Shown here piece by piece: positions 10,017 to 19,022 of a stretch of DNA of 64,000 bases (positions are counted from its first letter, which is position 1; each line of letters opens with the position of its first letter). The stretch comes from Zoogloeaceae bacterium (lineage in GTDB: Bacteria; Pseudomonadota; Gammaproteobacteria; Burkholderiales; Rhodocyclaceae): assembly GCA_024235635.1 (NCBI GenBank), contig JACKMA010000002.1, forward strand, positions 310,001 to 374,000, written 5' to 3'. Both the position numbers and the translations under genes were made by a program. Below the pieces are notes generated by a model. The model searched no databases. It was not told where the DNA came from and was given only the letters and a program-made list of their open reading frames with translations.

Positions 10017-10637
10017 CTAGGTTTCGTCGCGGAGGGCGGCGAGCGTGCCGCTCAGCGCCGCATGGACTGTGCGCGCCCGCACCAGCTCTGCGGCTGCCTG
10101 GGCGGCAGCCTCGATGTATTCGTGCCGGCCATGGATGAGGACCAGCAGCTGGCAGCCCTCGATCAGCACCATCAACTGGCGCGCCAGCGCCGCGGGTGCT
10201 TCGAGCCCGGCGTCGTGCAGGACACGGCGAAGTTCGTCCTCGACGGCGAGCTTGTGTCGATGGGCTGCCCTGCGCGCGGGATGGCCCGGCGAGTCGCTGA
10301 ACTCGATTGCCGCGCGGGTGAAGCCCGAGCCGCGCCAGCCAGGCTTCGTCGCCCACTGCTGCAATCCGCCGAACAGGGCGCCGACGACCTCGCGCAGGTT
10401 GCCGCCAGCGCCGTCGGACCAGGCCCGGATGCGGGCGAGCATGAGTTCGTGCTGCGCGTCCATGACCGCCGCGATCAGCGCATCCTTGCTGTCGAAATGC
10501 TGGTAGAGGGTGCGCTTGGTGATGCCCGCCGCTTCGGCGATGGCATCGACGCCGACGCGGGCAAAGCCGCCCTGATAGAAGCGTTGGTAAGCGGCATCGA
10601 CGATGCGGCGCCTCGTTTCGTCCCGCCTGGTGCGCAT
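10017..10637 (-). CDS. TetR/AcrR-family transcriptional repressor
   Basis: 206 residues starting MRTRRDETRRRIVDAA at 10637. The N-terminal helix-turn-helix (residues about 9-55) has the classic TetR pattern: a GG-ARVGVDAIAEAAGITKRT recognition region followed by LYQHFDSKDAL. The C-terminal half is a helical ligand-binding and dimerisation domain with a long I-E-G-C-Q-L-L segment typical of the AcrR group. The gene is divergent from the mandelate racemase-like gene, and an inverted repeat lies in the 103-nt gap between them. The simplest reading is that it represses that gene and itself, with release by a pathway metabolite. The effector cannot be told from sequence. A longer frame to 10832 overlaps the neighbouring gene and is not credible. 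Confidence 0.88.
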   Translation of the reverse strand: MRTRRDETRRRIVDAAYQRFYQGGFARVGVDAIAEAAGITKRTLYQHFDSKDALIAAVMDAQHELMLARIRAWSDGAGGNLREVVGALFGGLQQWATKPGWRGSGFTRAAIEFSDSPGHPARRAAHRHKLAVEDELRRVLHDAGLEAPAALARQLMVLIEGCQLLVLIHGRHEYIEAAAQAAAELVRARTVHAALSGTLAALRDET

Positions 10638-10649
10638 TTCGTGCTCCGG

Positions 10650-10681
10650 TCGAAGTATACCGACCAGTGAGTGTACTTCGA
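10650..10681. promoter_or_regulatory. Inverted repeat, candidate TetR operator
   Basis: The arms TCGAAGTATAC (10650-10660) and GTGTACTTCGA (10671-10681) pair with one mismatch around a 10-base spacer. The inner bases ACCGACCAGTGAGT also resemble TetR-type operators. The repeat sits in the divergent region, 13 bases from the TetR start and 59 bases from the racemase start, where a repressor could block both promoters. Seen directly; assignment to the adjacent TetR protein is inference. Confidence 0.6.
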
Positions 10682-10740
10682 TTGACGACGAATCTATCGT
10701 TGGCTGGAGGTGAAGTTGACATCGCCGCAGGAGTACCCCC

Positions 10741-11829
10741 ATGGCACGAACTTCCGAGAACGTGCGTGCGCTGCACGTGCGCGCGGTCAAGGTTCCGATG
10801 ACCGAGCCACATCGGACGGCCAGCGGCGTCATCCACGAATCGCCGCTGGTGCTGGTCGATGTCGTCAGCGACGAAGGCGTGACTGGGCATGGCTACGTGT
10901 TTTGCTACAGCGCGATGGCGCTGAAGCCGACCGCGATGCTGATCGCGTCGCTCGCGCCGCTGATCGTCGGCCAGCCGCTGGCACCGTTGCAGATCCAGCA
11001 GGTTCTGGCGAGGCGCTTTCGGCTGCTGGGGCCGCAGGGACTTGCCGGCATCGCAATGGCTGCCATCGACATGGCAGCCTGGGACGCACTGGCGCGTAGC
11101 CGGGGCCTCCCCCTGCTGCGGTTGCTGGGGGCCGTGCCGCGCCCGATTCCGGCCTACGGCGCGGTCGGCTTCGATGGTGTCGAGGGCTCGGCCCGGGTCG
11201 CGGCAGGCTGGGCCAAACGCGGCTTCGGCGGCGTCAAGGCCAAGATCGGTTACCCGAGCGTGGATGAGGACGTCGCCGTGGTCGAGGCGATGCGGGCGGC
11301 GGTCGGAGATGGGGTCGCATTGATGGTGGATTACAACCAGTCGCTGACGGTCGCCGAGGCCATCGAGCGCGGCCGCCGCCTCGACCCGCTCGGACTTGCC
11401 TGGATCGAAGAACCGACGCTGGCTCACGACCATTCCGGCCATGCACGCATTGCCCGGGCACTCGACACGCCCGTGCAGTGTGGCGAGAACTGGTGGGGGC
11501 CGCTCGACATGCGCCAGGCGATCGAGGCCGGTGCGAGCGACCTGATGATGCCCGACGTCATGAAGATCGGTGGCGTCAGTGGCTGGATGCAGGCGGCGGC
11601 CCTCGGCGCGGCCCACGGCATTCGGCTGTCGAACCATCTCTTCGTCGAGGTCAGCACCCACTTGTTGTGTGCCACGCCGACTGCCCACTGGCTGGAATAC
11701 GCGGAGTGGTTCAATCCGATCATCGCCGAGCCGCTGCGCATCGTCGACGGGTGCGCGGTGCCGGCCGAACGGCCGGGCTCTGGCATCGAGTGGGACGAGC
11801 AGGCGGTGGCGCGCTTTCTGGTGCACTGA
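10741..11829 (+). CDS. mdlA: Mandelate racemase-type enolase-superfamily enzyme
   Basis: 362 residues; ATG at 10741 preceded by AGGAG at a good distance. The catalytic set matches remembered Pseudomonas putida mandelate racemase at a constant offset of +2: K166 and K168 in KAKIGYP, metal ligands D197, E223 (WIEEPT) and E249 (GEN), the D272/H299 dyad (DVMKIGG, SNHLF) and E319. Long stretches such as MVDYNQSL and ATPTAHWLE are also shared. The family abstracts the alpha proton of a carboxylate; with both K168 and H299 in place, two-base 1,1-proton transfer (racemisation) is expected. The substrate could be mandelate, whose breakdown gives benzoate and would feed the ben genes 50 kb away. However, no mandelate dehydrogenase or benzoylformate decarboxylase lies beside it, so another alpha-hydroxy acid is possible. 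Probably controlled by the divergent TetR gene. Confidence 0.75.
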   Translation: MARTSENVRALHVRAVKVPMTEPHRTASGVIHESPLVLVDVVSDEGVTGHGYVFCYSAMALKPTAMLIASLAPLIVGQPLAPLQIQQVLARRFRLLGPQGLAGIAMAAIDMAAWDALARSRGLPLLRLLGAVPRPIPAYGAVGFDGVEGSARVAAGWAKRGFGGVKAKIGYPSVDEDVAVVEAMRAAVGDGVALMVDYNQSLTVAEAIERGRRLDPLGLAWIEEPTLAHDHSGHARIARALDTPVQCGENWWGPLDMRQAIEAGASDLMMPDVMKIGGVSGWMQAAALGAAHGIRLSNHLFVEVSTHLLCATPTAHWLEYAEWFNPIIAEPLRIVDGCAVPAERPGSGIEWDEQAVARFLVH

Positions 11830-11930
11830 TCGGCAGCCGCTTCGACATTGCCGGCACGGCTCGCAGCTCGCTCGCCTTTGCGCCGACTGCCGTGGCACGA
11901 TTGTCCGATGCGCATCACCGGGAGTGGTCG

Positions 11931-12689
11931 ATGAGGCCTTCGCTGTCGGCCCAGGTCATCCTGCTCTGGGCCCTATGCCTGCCGGCCCGGGCGGAGCAGA
12001 TCGTCGATGCGGCCTATGCCGACCCGGTCGAGCGTTACGGCCATTTCGCCCTCGGCAGGCCGCACGAGTACGGGCGGCTGGTGGCGACGACCGATCGCGA
12101 GCGGTCGCTGGGCTTGGCATTGCCGGACGATCAGGTGTTCGAGGACCGTGTGCCGAGGCTGGTGCGCCTGGCGGTCGGCGGCGAGCCGTTGCTGCTGGTC
12201 GTCATCAGTGCCCGCGATCGCGGTGCCCGACTGGCGCTGGTCGGACTGCAGGACGCAGGTCTCGCGATCGTCGCCGAATCGGCCGCGATCGGCCGGCCCG
12301 ACCGCTGGCTCAATCCGGTCGGCGTCGCCGACCTCGACGGTGACGGCAGCGGCGAGATCGCCGCGGTCACGACGCCGCATATCGGGGGCGTGCTGCGGGT
12401 CTATCGACGAGCCGGCGAGCGATTGGTCGAGATCGCGTCGCTCGCTGGATTTTCCAACCACGTCTATGGTTCGGCCGAACAGGACCTGTCGCGTCCGGTT
12501 CGCATCGGCGGCGAGACGTGGCTGCTGGTGCCCGATGCCACACGCGTAGCGATGCGCGCGCTGGCGCTGCGCCCATCCGGTCTGGTCGAGATGGCCCGCT
12601 GTCGGCCCACCGCGCTGGTCACCGGTCCGCTCGCAGTGAACGAATGCGAGGCGAAACTGCATCAGGAGTCCTTACCGCCCGTGCGATGA
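11931..12689 (+). CDS. Exported FG-GAP/VCBS-repeat protein of unknown function
   Basis: 252 residues from the ATG at 11931 (upstream GGGAGTGGTCG). The frame is open further upstream, but only inside the previous gene. The N terminus is a signal peptide ending in a PARA-EQ type cleavage site around residue 22, so the product is periplasmic or secreted. At about residues 130-155 there is one FG-GAP/VCBS-like calcium-loop motif (GVADLDGDGSGEIAAV), as in beta-propeller proteins. The rest consists of beta-rich segments without a recognised catalytic motif. It follows the racemase by 101 nt on the same strand and may share its transcript. I do not know its function; the single clear repeat suggests a small or degenerate propeller. 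Confidence 0.7.
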   Translation: MRPSLSAQVILLWALCLPARAEQIVDAAYADPVERYGHFALGRPHEYGRLVATTDRERSLGLALPDDQVFEDRVPRLVRLAVGGEPLLLVVISARDRGARLALVGLQDAGLAIVAESAAIGRPDRWLNPVGVADLDGDGSGEIAAVTTPHIGGVLRVYRRAGERLVEIASLAGFSNHVYGSAEQDLSRPVRIGGETWLLVPDATRVAMRALALRPSGLVEMARCRPTALVTGPLAVNECEAKLHQESLPPVR

Positions 12690-13001
12690 CCGTGCGCCGC
12701 GTGCGCTTGTGCCAGGGCCTCGAGGAAGGCGACGGGCATCAGATTTGATGTCGGTCAATCCTGCGTATGCGGCGGAATCCATAATGACTGGTGTCCAGGC
12801 AGCGGGCGAGTGGCCGGATTGCGCCTGCAACGACGGACCGATCGCGGCTCGACGGTTCGTCGATCCCTGAATCCGGCGAGAACAGGAGGGATCGAACGGC
12901 GGTGGCCGTCGGGTCGCCCGGCACCTTCCCGGCCGCGGTGCGGCGGCGATCGGAAGAAGTCCCGGTGCCACTGTCGAACATCGATGACACGCGCGGCTGC
13001 C
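12690..13001. other. 312-base intergenic stretch before the ABC operon
   Basis: No recognisable gene. The frame of the ABC ATPase is open back to 12810, but its translation there is Arg-rich and without similarity. The stretch probably holds the promoter of the ABC operon; GAATCCATAATGAC around 12775-12790 contains a possible -10-like element. No terminator after the FG-GAP gene is evident. Confidence 0.4.
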
Positions 13002-13721
13002 ATGCCTTCGTCGGCCCCGAGCCCGATCTTCGAGATTCGCGGCCTGTCCAAGACCTACCAGATGGGCGAGGTCCTGGTCGAGGCGCTGCGCGGCGTCGAT
13101 CTCGACCTCTGGGAGGGCGAGCTCGTGGTCCTGCTCGGGCCGTCGGGCAGCGGCAAATCGACGCTGCTCAACATTCTCGGTGGGCTCGACTGTCCGACCA
13201 GCGGGCAGGTCCACTACCGGGATCACGATCTGGCGCTGTTCGACGACACCGCGATGACGCGCTATCGCCGCGAGCACGTCGGTTTCGTGTTCCAGTTCTA
13301 CAACCTGATTCCGAGCCTGACGGCGCGCGAGAACGTGGCACTGGTCACCGAGATCGCCAGTGATCCGATGACGCCGGAAGCGTCGCTGGCGATGGTCGGA
13401 CTGTCCGCGCGGCTCGATCACTTTCCGACCCAGCTCTCGGGCGGCGAACAGCAGCGCGTGGCGATCGCGCGCGCTGTGTCGAAGCGTCCGCAGGTGTTGC
13501 TGTGCGACGAACCGACCGGCGCGCTCGATGCATCGACCGGCGTGCTGGTGCTGGACGTGATCGCGCGCGTCAACCGGGAGCTGGGCACCACCACCATCGT
13601 CATCACCCACAATGCGGCGATCGCCGCAATGGCCGACCGGGTCGTGCATTTCGGCGACGGTCGCGTGGTCAGCGTCGATACCAACGCCGTCAAGAAGACG
13701 GCGGCGGAACTGAGCTGGTAG
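13002..13721 (+). CDS. ABC transporter ATP-binding protein (MacB/LolD type)
   Basis: 239 residues from the ATG at 13002 (MPSSAPSPIFEIRG); an ATG six codons upstream at 12984 is equally possible, as neither has a clear ribosome binding site. All nucleotide-binding motifs are present: Walker A GPSGSGKST, Q-loop VFQFYNL, signature LSGGEQQRVAIARA, Walker B VLLCDEPTGALD and the switch histidine in ITHN. The sequence has the style of the LolD/MacB/FtsE group, which drives FtsX-type permeases and usually works on the envelope rather than as a classic importer. The permease starts 5 nt after its stop and a membrane-fusion protein follows, giving a three-gene export or envelope-remodelling unit. Confidence 0.9.
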   Translation: MPSSAPSPIFEIRGLSKTYQMGEVLVEALRGVDLDLWEGELVVLLGPSGSGKSTLLNILGGLDCPTSGQVHYRDHDLALFDDTAMTRYRREHVGFVFQFYNLIPSLTARENVALVTEIASDPMTPEASLAMVGLSARLDHFPTQLSGGEQQRVAIARAVSKRPQVLLCDEPTGALDASTGVLVLDVIARVNRELGTTTIVITHNAAIAAMADRVVHFGDGRVVSVDTNAVKKTAAELSW

Positions 13722-13726
13722 CCGCG

Positions 13727-16090
13727 ATGAAGGCGATCGATCACAAGCTCTGGCGCGACCTGTGGCGGATGAAGGGGCAGGCGCTGGCGATCGCGCTGGT
13801 GGTGATGTGCGGCATCGGCAATTACATCATGTTCCTGTCCACACTGGAGTCGCTGAGCTCGACGCAGGCCGCCTACTACCGCGACTACCGTTTCGCCGAA
13901 GTCTTCGCGTCGCTGAAGCGCGCGCCGGAGAGCCTGCGCCGGCGCATCGCCGACATTCCCGGCGTCGATCGGGTTCAGACCCGGGTCGCGGTGCAGGTGC
14001 GGGTGGACATGCCGGATTTTCCCGAGCCGGTGTCGGCCGCGGTGGTGTCGCTGCCGGAGCGCGGCGTGCCGGTGCTGAACGGCCTGCATCTGCGGGCGGG
14101 GCGGCTGCCGGCTGCCGGTCGCGCCGACGAGGTGGTTGCCAGCCATAGCTTTGCGACTGCGCACCGGCTGCGGCCGGGCAGCCGCTTCGATGTCATCCTG
14201 AACGGCCGTCGCCAGACCCTGACCTTGGTCGGTACCGCGCTGTCGCCGGAATTCATCCAACAGATGCGACCCGGCTCGGTGTTTCCCGACAGCAAGCGCT
14301 ACGGCATCCTGTGGATGGGGCGGCGCTCGCTGGGGCAGGCCTACAACCTGCACGATGCCTTCAATGACCTCGCGCTGAGCCTCGATCGCGGCGCCAGTGT
14401 CGACGATGTCATCGCGCGCGTCGACGCCTTGATCCGGCCGTACGGCGGGCTCGGTGCCTATGGCCGCGAGCACCAGATCTCGCATCGCTTCCTGAGTCAG
14501 GAACTGGCGCAACTGGCGACCCTTGGCCGATTGTTTCCGGCGATGTTCATGGCCGTCGCGGCCTTCCTGCTGAACGTCGTGATCGGGCGCCAGGTGGCGA
14601 TGCAGCGGGAACAGATCGCCACCCTCAAGGCATTCGGCTACGGCAACCTGCAGGTGCTCGTGCACTACCTCAAGTCGGTCGCGGTGATCAACGGTATCGG
14701 CATCGTCGGCGGAATCGTGCTCGGCAACTGGCTGGGTCGGGAGCTCGCCGCGATATTCACCGAGTTCTATCACTTTCCTTACCTCAGCTTCGGTGTGTCG
14801 CCGGGCGTGGCGTTGGAGGCCATCCTCGCCAGCCTGCTGGCGGCGGGCCTGGGAACCTTTTTCGCGGTCTGGCGCGCCGCAAACCTGCGCCCGGCGGTGG
14901 CGATGCGCCCGGAGACGCCGCCCGCCTACCGCGAAACCTGGATCGAGCGCATCGGGACGAAGCGCTGGCTGTCGCAGCCGGCGCGCATGATCCTCCGCCA
15001 CATCCAGCGGCGGGCACTCAAGTCGGTGCTCACGGTGCTCGGCATCGCGCTCGCCTGCGGCCTGATCCTGACCGGCCTGTTCCAGCGCGATACCGTCGGT
15101 TACATGGTCTATGTGCAGTTCGGCCTGATGCAGCGGGAGGATCTGTCGGTGACCTTCACCGACCCCACCGCCTATCGCGCCCGCTTCGACCTGGTCGGAC
15201 TTCCCGGTGTCCGCCACGTCGAGCCTTATCGAGCGGTGCCGGTGCGCTTTCGCCACGGCCACCTCGAATACCGCGGTGGCATTCGCGGATTCGAGCCGGG
15301 GGGCGACATCCAGCGTCTGCTCGACGCGGATCTGCGACCGGTGGCGCTGCCGGGCGACGGCATCCTGCTCACCGACTTCCTCGGCGGGATGCTCGATGTC
15401 CGGGTCGGCGAGCGCATCGTCGTCGAAGTGCTCGAGGGCAACCGTCCGACCCGCGAAGTCGTCGTCGCCGGATTGGTGAACGAGTTCGTCGGCGTTTCCG
15501 GCTACATGGAACTCGCCGCGCTGAATCGATTCCTGCGCGAGGGACCGACGATCTCGGGCGCCTACCTCGGCATCGCCGACGGTTCGCTGCCCGAGTTGCT
15601 GTCGCGCCTGCGCGAGACGCCGCGGGTAGCGGGTGTCGCCGAGCGTCGCCAGGAGATCCGCAACTTCAACCGCACGATGGACGAATCGATGCTGTTCTTC
15701 ACCTACGTGGCGACGGTGTTCTCGGTCGTCATCGCGTTCGGCGTGATCTACAACAACGCGCAGATCTCGCTGGCCGAGAGCGGGCGGGAACTGGCGAGCC
15801 TGCGCGTGCTCGGTTTCACGCGCGGCGAGATCGCCTACATCCTGCTCGGCGAGCTGGGGCTGCTGACGCTGCTTGCGATTCCGCTCGGCCTCGGGCTTGG
15901 CGAGTGGATGTGCTACGACATTGCGCGCACGATGCAAAGCGACCTGTACCGGGTGCCGGTCGTGCTGGAACCGCAGACCTATGCCTTCGCCGCGGCGGTG
16001 GTGCTGGTCTCTGCAGTGCTCTCGGGGCTGGCGGTGCGCCGGCGGCTCGATCGGCTGGACCTGGTGGCCGTGCTGAAGGCGGCGGAGTGA
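13727..16090 (+). CDS. FtsX-family ABC transporter permease (two FtsX units)
   Basis: 787 residues starting MKAIDHKLWRDLWRMKGQ. An N-terminal transmembrane helix (about 15-40) precedes a periplasmic MacB-like domain, then an FtsX membrane unit (about 265-380). A second helix and periplasmic domain (from about 430) is followed by a second FtsX unit (about 655-785). The duplicated layout is that of large permeases such as those of lipoprotein or lipid handling systems, not the four-helix MacB. It lies 5 nt downstream of its ATPase and 4 nt upstream of the adaptor, so translational coupling is likely. The substrate is unknown; similar sets in proteobacteria are annotated as lipid or macrolide-like exporters without firm evidence. 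Confidence 0.88.
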   Translation: MKAIDHKLWRDLWRMKGQALAIALVVMCGIGNYIMFLSTLESLSSTQAAYYRDYRFAEVFASLKRAPESLRRRIADIPGVDRVQTRVAVQVRVDMPDFPEPVSAAVVSLPERGVPVLNGLHLRAGRLPAAGRADEVVASHSFATAHRLRPGSRFDVILNGRRQTLTLVGTALSPEFIQQMRPGSVFPDSKRYGILWMGRRSLGQAYNLHDAFNDLALSLDRGASVDDVIARVDALIRPYGGLGAYGREHQISHRFLSQELAQLATLGRLFPAMFMAVAAFLLNVVIGRQVAMQREQIATLKAFGYGNLQVLVHYLKSVAVINGIGIVGGIVLGNWLGRELAAIFTEFYHFPYLSFGVSPGVALEAILASLLAAGLGTFFAVWRAANLRPAVAMRPETPPAYRETWIERIGTKRWLSQPARMILRHIQRRALKSVLTVLGIALACGLILTGLFQRDTVGYMVYVQFGLMQREDLSVTFTDPTAYRARFDLVGLPGVRHVEPYRAVPVRFRHGHLEYRGGIRGFEPGGDIQRLLDADLRPVALPGDGILLTDFLGGMLDVRVGERIVVEVLEGNRPTREVVVAGLVNEFVGVSGYMELAALNRFLREGPTISGAYLGIADGSLPELLSRLRETPRVAGVAERRQEIRNFNRTMDESMLFFTYVATVFSVVIAFGVIYNNAQISLAESGRELASLRVLGFTRGEIAYILLGELGLLTLLAIPLGLGLGEWMCYDIARTMQSDLYRVPVVLEPQTYAFAAAVVLVSAVLSGLAVRRRLDRLDLVAVLKAAE

Positions 16091-16094
16091 GGCG

Positions 16095-17297
16095 ATGAAA
16101 CACGAAGTGGCTTGGCGCCGGGGCGTTGCCGCCGGTGTGCTTTCGATCCTGCTGGGTTGGGGTCTCTATTCGGGGTTCCGGCCGCAGCCGGTCGATGTGG
16201 ACCTGGGCGTGGTCGGCCGCGGGCCGCTGCGCGTCACGATCGAGCAGGAAGGGCGCACGCGCGTGGTCGATCGCTACGTCATCACCGCGCCGGTGGCCGG
16301 CTACGCCCGCCGCATCACCCTCGATGTCGGAGATCCGGTCGCCAGCGGCGCGACGGTCGTGCTGCTTGAACCCTTGCGTGCCGAGGCACTCGACGTGCGT
16401 AGTCGCACCGAGGCCGAACAACGCGTGGCCGCGCTGCAGGACAGCCTCAGCGCCGTCGCCGAGCGCGAAAAGGCGGCGCTGGCCGGCGCCGAACTGGCGC
16501 ACAAGAACCTGCAGCGGATGCGCGAGCTGCGCGGCGCCGGCCATGTCACCCAGGATGCCGTCGATCGCGCGCGTGCCGATGCCGACCGGGCTGATGCGGA
16601 CTTGCGTTCGGCGCAGTTTTCGGTACGGACGACACGGCACGAACTGGAAGCGGCCAAGGCGGCGCTGCGCTTTGCCGGTGCCGGTGCCGCCTCGGAAACG
16701 ATCGAGGTACGCTCGCCGGTCGCCGGGCGCGTGCTGAAGATTCCACGCAAGAGCGAAGGGCCGGTCGCCAGCGGTCAGGCCTTGCTCGAAATCGGCAATC
16801 CGGGCGAACTGGAAGTCGAGGTGGACGTGCTGTCGGCGGATGCGGTGCGGATCAGCCCCGGCACCGCCGTCGTGTTCGAGCGCTGGGGACGGGAGGAGGC
16901 GCTGACCGGGGTCGTCCGCCGCGTCGAGCCGGTGGCCTTCACCAAGGTTTCCGCGCTCGGCGTCGAGGAACAACGGGTGTGGGTGATCGTCGAGTTCACG
17001 TCGTCGAGCGCGCTCTGGCAGCGCCTCGGCGATCGCTACCGGGTCGAGGCCAGTTTCATCCTGTGGCAGGAGCAGGATGTGCTGCAGCTACCCGCCAGCA
17101 GCCTGTTTCGGGATCAACGGCAAGACGGCTGGGCGGTATTCGTCGTCGAGGACGGCATTGCCTCCCGGCGATCTGTCGATATCGGCCGCAGCAACGGCCT
17201 GGCGGCACAGGTGCTCGGCGGTGTCGGCGAGGGCACACAGGTCGTGGTGCATCCCGACGACCGCCTGTATGACGGCGTGCGCGTGGTGACCCGCTGA
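16095..17297 (+). CDS. HlyD/MacA-type membrane-fusion (adaptor) protein
   Basis: 400 residues starting MKHEVAWRRG, with a ribosome binding site (GGAGTGAGG) overlapping the end of the permease. A single N-terminal membrane anchor (about 11-28) is followed by a lipoyl/barrel-sandwich half (about 60-95), a helical hairpin of Ala/Arg/Glu-rich heptads (about 100-195), the second lipoyl half (about 205-235) and beta-barrel and membrane-proximal domains to the C terminus. Such adaptors link an inner-membrane ABC complex to the periplasm or an outer-membrane channel. No outer-membrane factor is encoded next to it, so a housekeeping TolC-like channel, or none, would be used. Last gene of the unit. Confidence 0.88.
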   Translation: MKHEVAWRRGVAAGVLSILLGWGLYSGFRPQPVDVDLGVVGRGPLRVTIEQEGRTRVVDRYVITAPVAGYARRITLDVGDPVASGATVVLLEPLRAEALDVRSRTEAEQRVAALQDSLSAVAEREKAALAGAELAHKNLQRMRELRGAGHVTQDAVDRARADADRADADLRSAQFSVRTTRHELEAAKAALRFAGAGAASETIEVRSPVAGRVLKIPRKSEGPVASGQALLEIGNPGELEVEVDVLSADAVRISPGTAVVFERWGREEALTGVVRRVEPVAFTKVSALGVEEQRVWVIVEFTSSSALWQRLGDRYRVEASFILWQEQDVLQLPASSLFRDQRQDGWAVFVVEDGIASRRSVDIGRSNGLAAQVLGGVGEGTQVVVHPDDRLYDGVRVVTR

Positions 17298-17345
17298 AAC
17301 GCCAACTCGCGGCGCCGTCCGTCGGGTCGCGCCTCGAGTGGCGTT
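17298..17345. terminator. Hairpin between convergent genes, possible terminator
   Basis: AACGCCA (17298-17304) pairs with TGGCGTT (17339-17345), and adjacent CTCG/CGAG extend the stem with one bulged base. The loop itself contains GGCGC/GCGCC. It starts directly after the adaptor stop codon and ends 5 bases before the stop of the convergent DUF389 gene. There is no U-tract on either side, so it may act only as a weak or Rho-assisted bidirectional terminator. Confidence 0.4.
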
Positions 17346-17349
17346 GCCG

Positions 17350-18945
17350 CTACTCGCTGCCGAGCGCGATCGGCCGAATCCGGAACTCGACCCGCCGGAA
17401 ATGCGACATGCCGCGTTCGTGTTCGATCGCGTGTTGCTCCGGTGCCGGATAGATCGCCTCGATCGAGACGTCGAGGCCGCGGCCACGCAGCACCTCGGCG
17501 ACGTTGTCGGCCCGCGCCTGCGCCAGCGGCAGATTGCCGCCGCCCTCGGTGCTGGCATAGCCGGTGACGGCAACGCCGCCGGCGCCCCAGGCGCGCACCG
17601 CCCAGACGATGTCGTCGAGGCGAGCCGCGGCGTCGCGATCGATGTCGGCCGAGGTGTGGGCGAAATGCACCGGCGGCATCGCCACCAGCGGTGGCCGCAC
17701 GCGCACGTTCCAGCCCGGATAGGCGCTGGCCGCCTCCGCTTCGGCCTGCCGATAGGTGGCCAGTGGCAGGCGCACGCCGGCGCGAGGGACCATCAGCGCG
17801 GTGCGACGGGCATGGTCGATGGCGGCTTGTTCGAGCGGCAACGGAAAGCCATCGAGCGGTGAGCCCTCCGCCACCAGCGCAACCTGGGCCGGCGCCGCGA
17901 CCGGATTGGCGACGGCCGAGCGCTCCGCCAGCAGGGCGGCCGGGTCGGCCACCTGCAATTGGGCGATGCGCACCGACCAGCGCCGACCGGAATCCGCCTG
18001 CAGGGCCTCGGTGACCCGTTGTTCGAGGGATTCGACCGGTTCGCTGAGCAGTACCACGGCCTCGACGCGGACGCTGTCCGAATCGGGAAAGCTCAGCGAC
18101 AGGCGCTCGATGCGCCCATCGTCGCCGATGCGTGCGCGAATGACGTCGCTGGAGCGCTGGGCGAAGAAGGTCTCGGCCACGATCGACTGCAGCGACGTCG
18201 TCAGCGGATAGGCCAGCGGGGTCAGCAGCGCGCCCCACAGCACGGTCTGCCAGACCAGCTTGGAACGGGTCTCGCGGCGCGCGAAGCCGTAGCAGCTCAG
18301 CACCAGCGCGATTGCCAGTGCGATCGCCACCATGTTGGTCAGGAACAACAGGCCGGCACCACTGGCGAGCTGCCACTGGCGCGAGACGATGCCGAAGGCG
18401 ACGACCGCCAGCGGTGGCATCAGCGCGGTGGCGATGGCGACACCGACCACGGCACCGCCGCGGCCGCGCACGGTGGCGTAGCCGCCGGCCAGCCCGGACA
18501 GGACTGCAACCACCAGGTCGAAGAGATTGGGGCGGGTACGGGCGAGGATCTCCGGCGTGTTCTCGTGCAGTGGCGAAAACAGCACGATCAGGCCGGCGAG
18601 GGCCAGGGCGGCGACGGCGCCGGCCGCCAGCGCGGTCAGGCCGGCCCGCAGGTGCGGCGCAGACAGGGTCGCGACGGCGGCACCGGTCAGCGCGATCGGG
18701 CCCATCAGCGGCGAGATCAGCATCGCGCCGATGATCACCGCCGGCGAATTGAGCAGCAGCCCGATGGTCGCGATGCCGGCGGCGATCGCGACCATGAACA
18801 GGTAACGCGCCGTCAGCTGGCCGTCGGCCCGCAGCAGGCGAAGGATGTCTGCCTGGTCGATGTCCTCGACCATCGCGTGCCAGCGGCTGCGCAGCCGCTG
18901 GATCAGATTGGGGCCTTGCATCGCGGCCTCTTGGGCATCGGGCAT
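17350..18945 (-). CDS. DUF389 membrane protein with C-terminal OmpA-like domain
   Basis: 531 residues from the ATG at 18945 (an AAGGA lies upstream, with wide spacing). Residues about 45-265 form the DUF389 (TIGR00341-type) membrane domain with motifs NSPAVIIGAMLISPLMGPI and ATALMPPLAV. A non-membrane linker follows. Residues about 410-525 then read as an OmpA C-terminal-like domain: HFAHTSADIDRDAAARLDDI, a GYASTEGGGNLPLAQARADNV segment and RRVEFRI at the end. OmpA-like domains bind peptidoglycan in the periplasm. DUF389 proteins have no established function. The fusion would tether a polytopic inner-membrane protein to the cell wall. It stands alone between two oppositely organised units, convergent with the ABC operon. 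Confidence 0.82.
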   Translation of the reverse strand: MPDAQEAAMQGPNLIQRLRSRWHAMVEDIDQADILRLLRADGQLTARYLFMVAIAAGIATIGLLLNSPAVIIGAMLISPLMGPIALTGAAVATLSAPHLRAGLTALAAGAVAALALAGLIVLFSPLHENTPEILARTRPNLFDLVVAVLSGLAGGYATVRGRGGAVVGVAIATALMPPLAVVAFGIVSRQWQLASGAGLLFLTNMVAIALAIALVLSCYGFARRETRSKLVWQTVLWGALLTPLAYPLTTSLQSIVAETFFAQRSSDVIRARIGDDGRIERLSLSFPDSDSVRVEAVVLLSEPVESLEQRVTEALQADSGRRWSVRIAQLQVADPAALLAERSAVANPVAAPAQVALVAEGSPLDGFPLPLEQAAIDHARRTALMVPRAGVRLPLATYRQAEAEAASAYPGWNVRVRPPLVAMPPVHFAHTSADIDRDAAARLDDIVWAVRAWGAGGVAVTGYASTEGGGNLPLAQARADNVAEVLRGRGLDVSIEAIYPAPEQHAIEHERGMSHFRRVEFRIRPIALGSE

Positions 18946-19022
18946 TTCGGGTGTGGTCCTTGTTGCGATCGATGTCGACAGGGTAACGGCATTCGCTGCC
19001 GGCCGGTCCGATGCAGGCGTGA

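Noticed and set aside
13418..15937. 839-residue open frame on the minus strand
   Set aside because: Opposite the FtsX permease; His/Arg/Gln-rich composition typical of antisense frames in GC-rich genomes.
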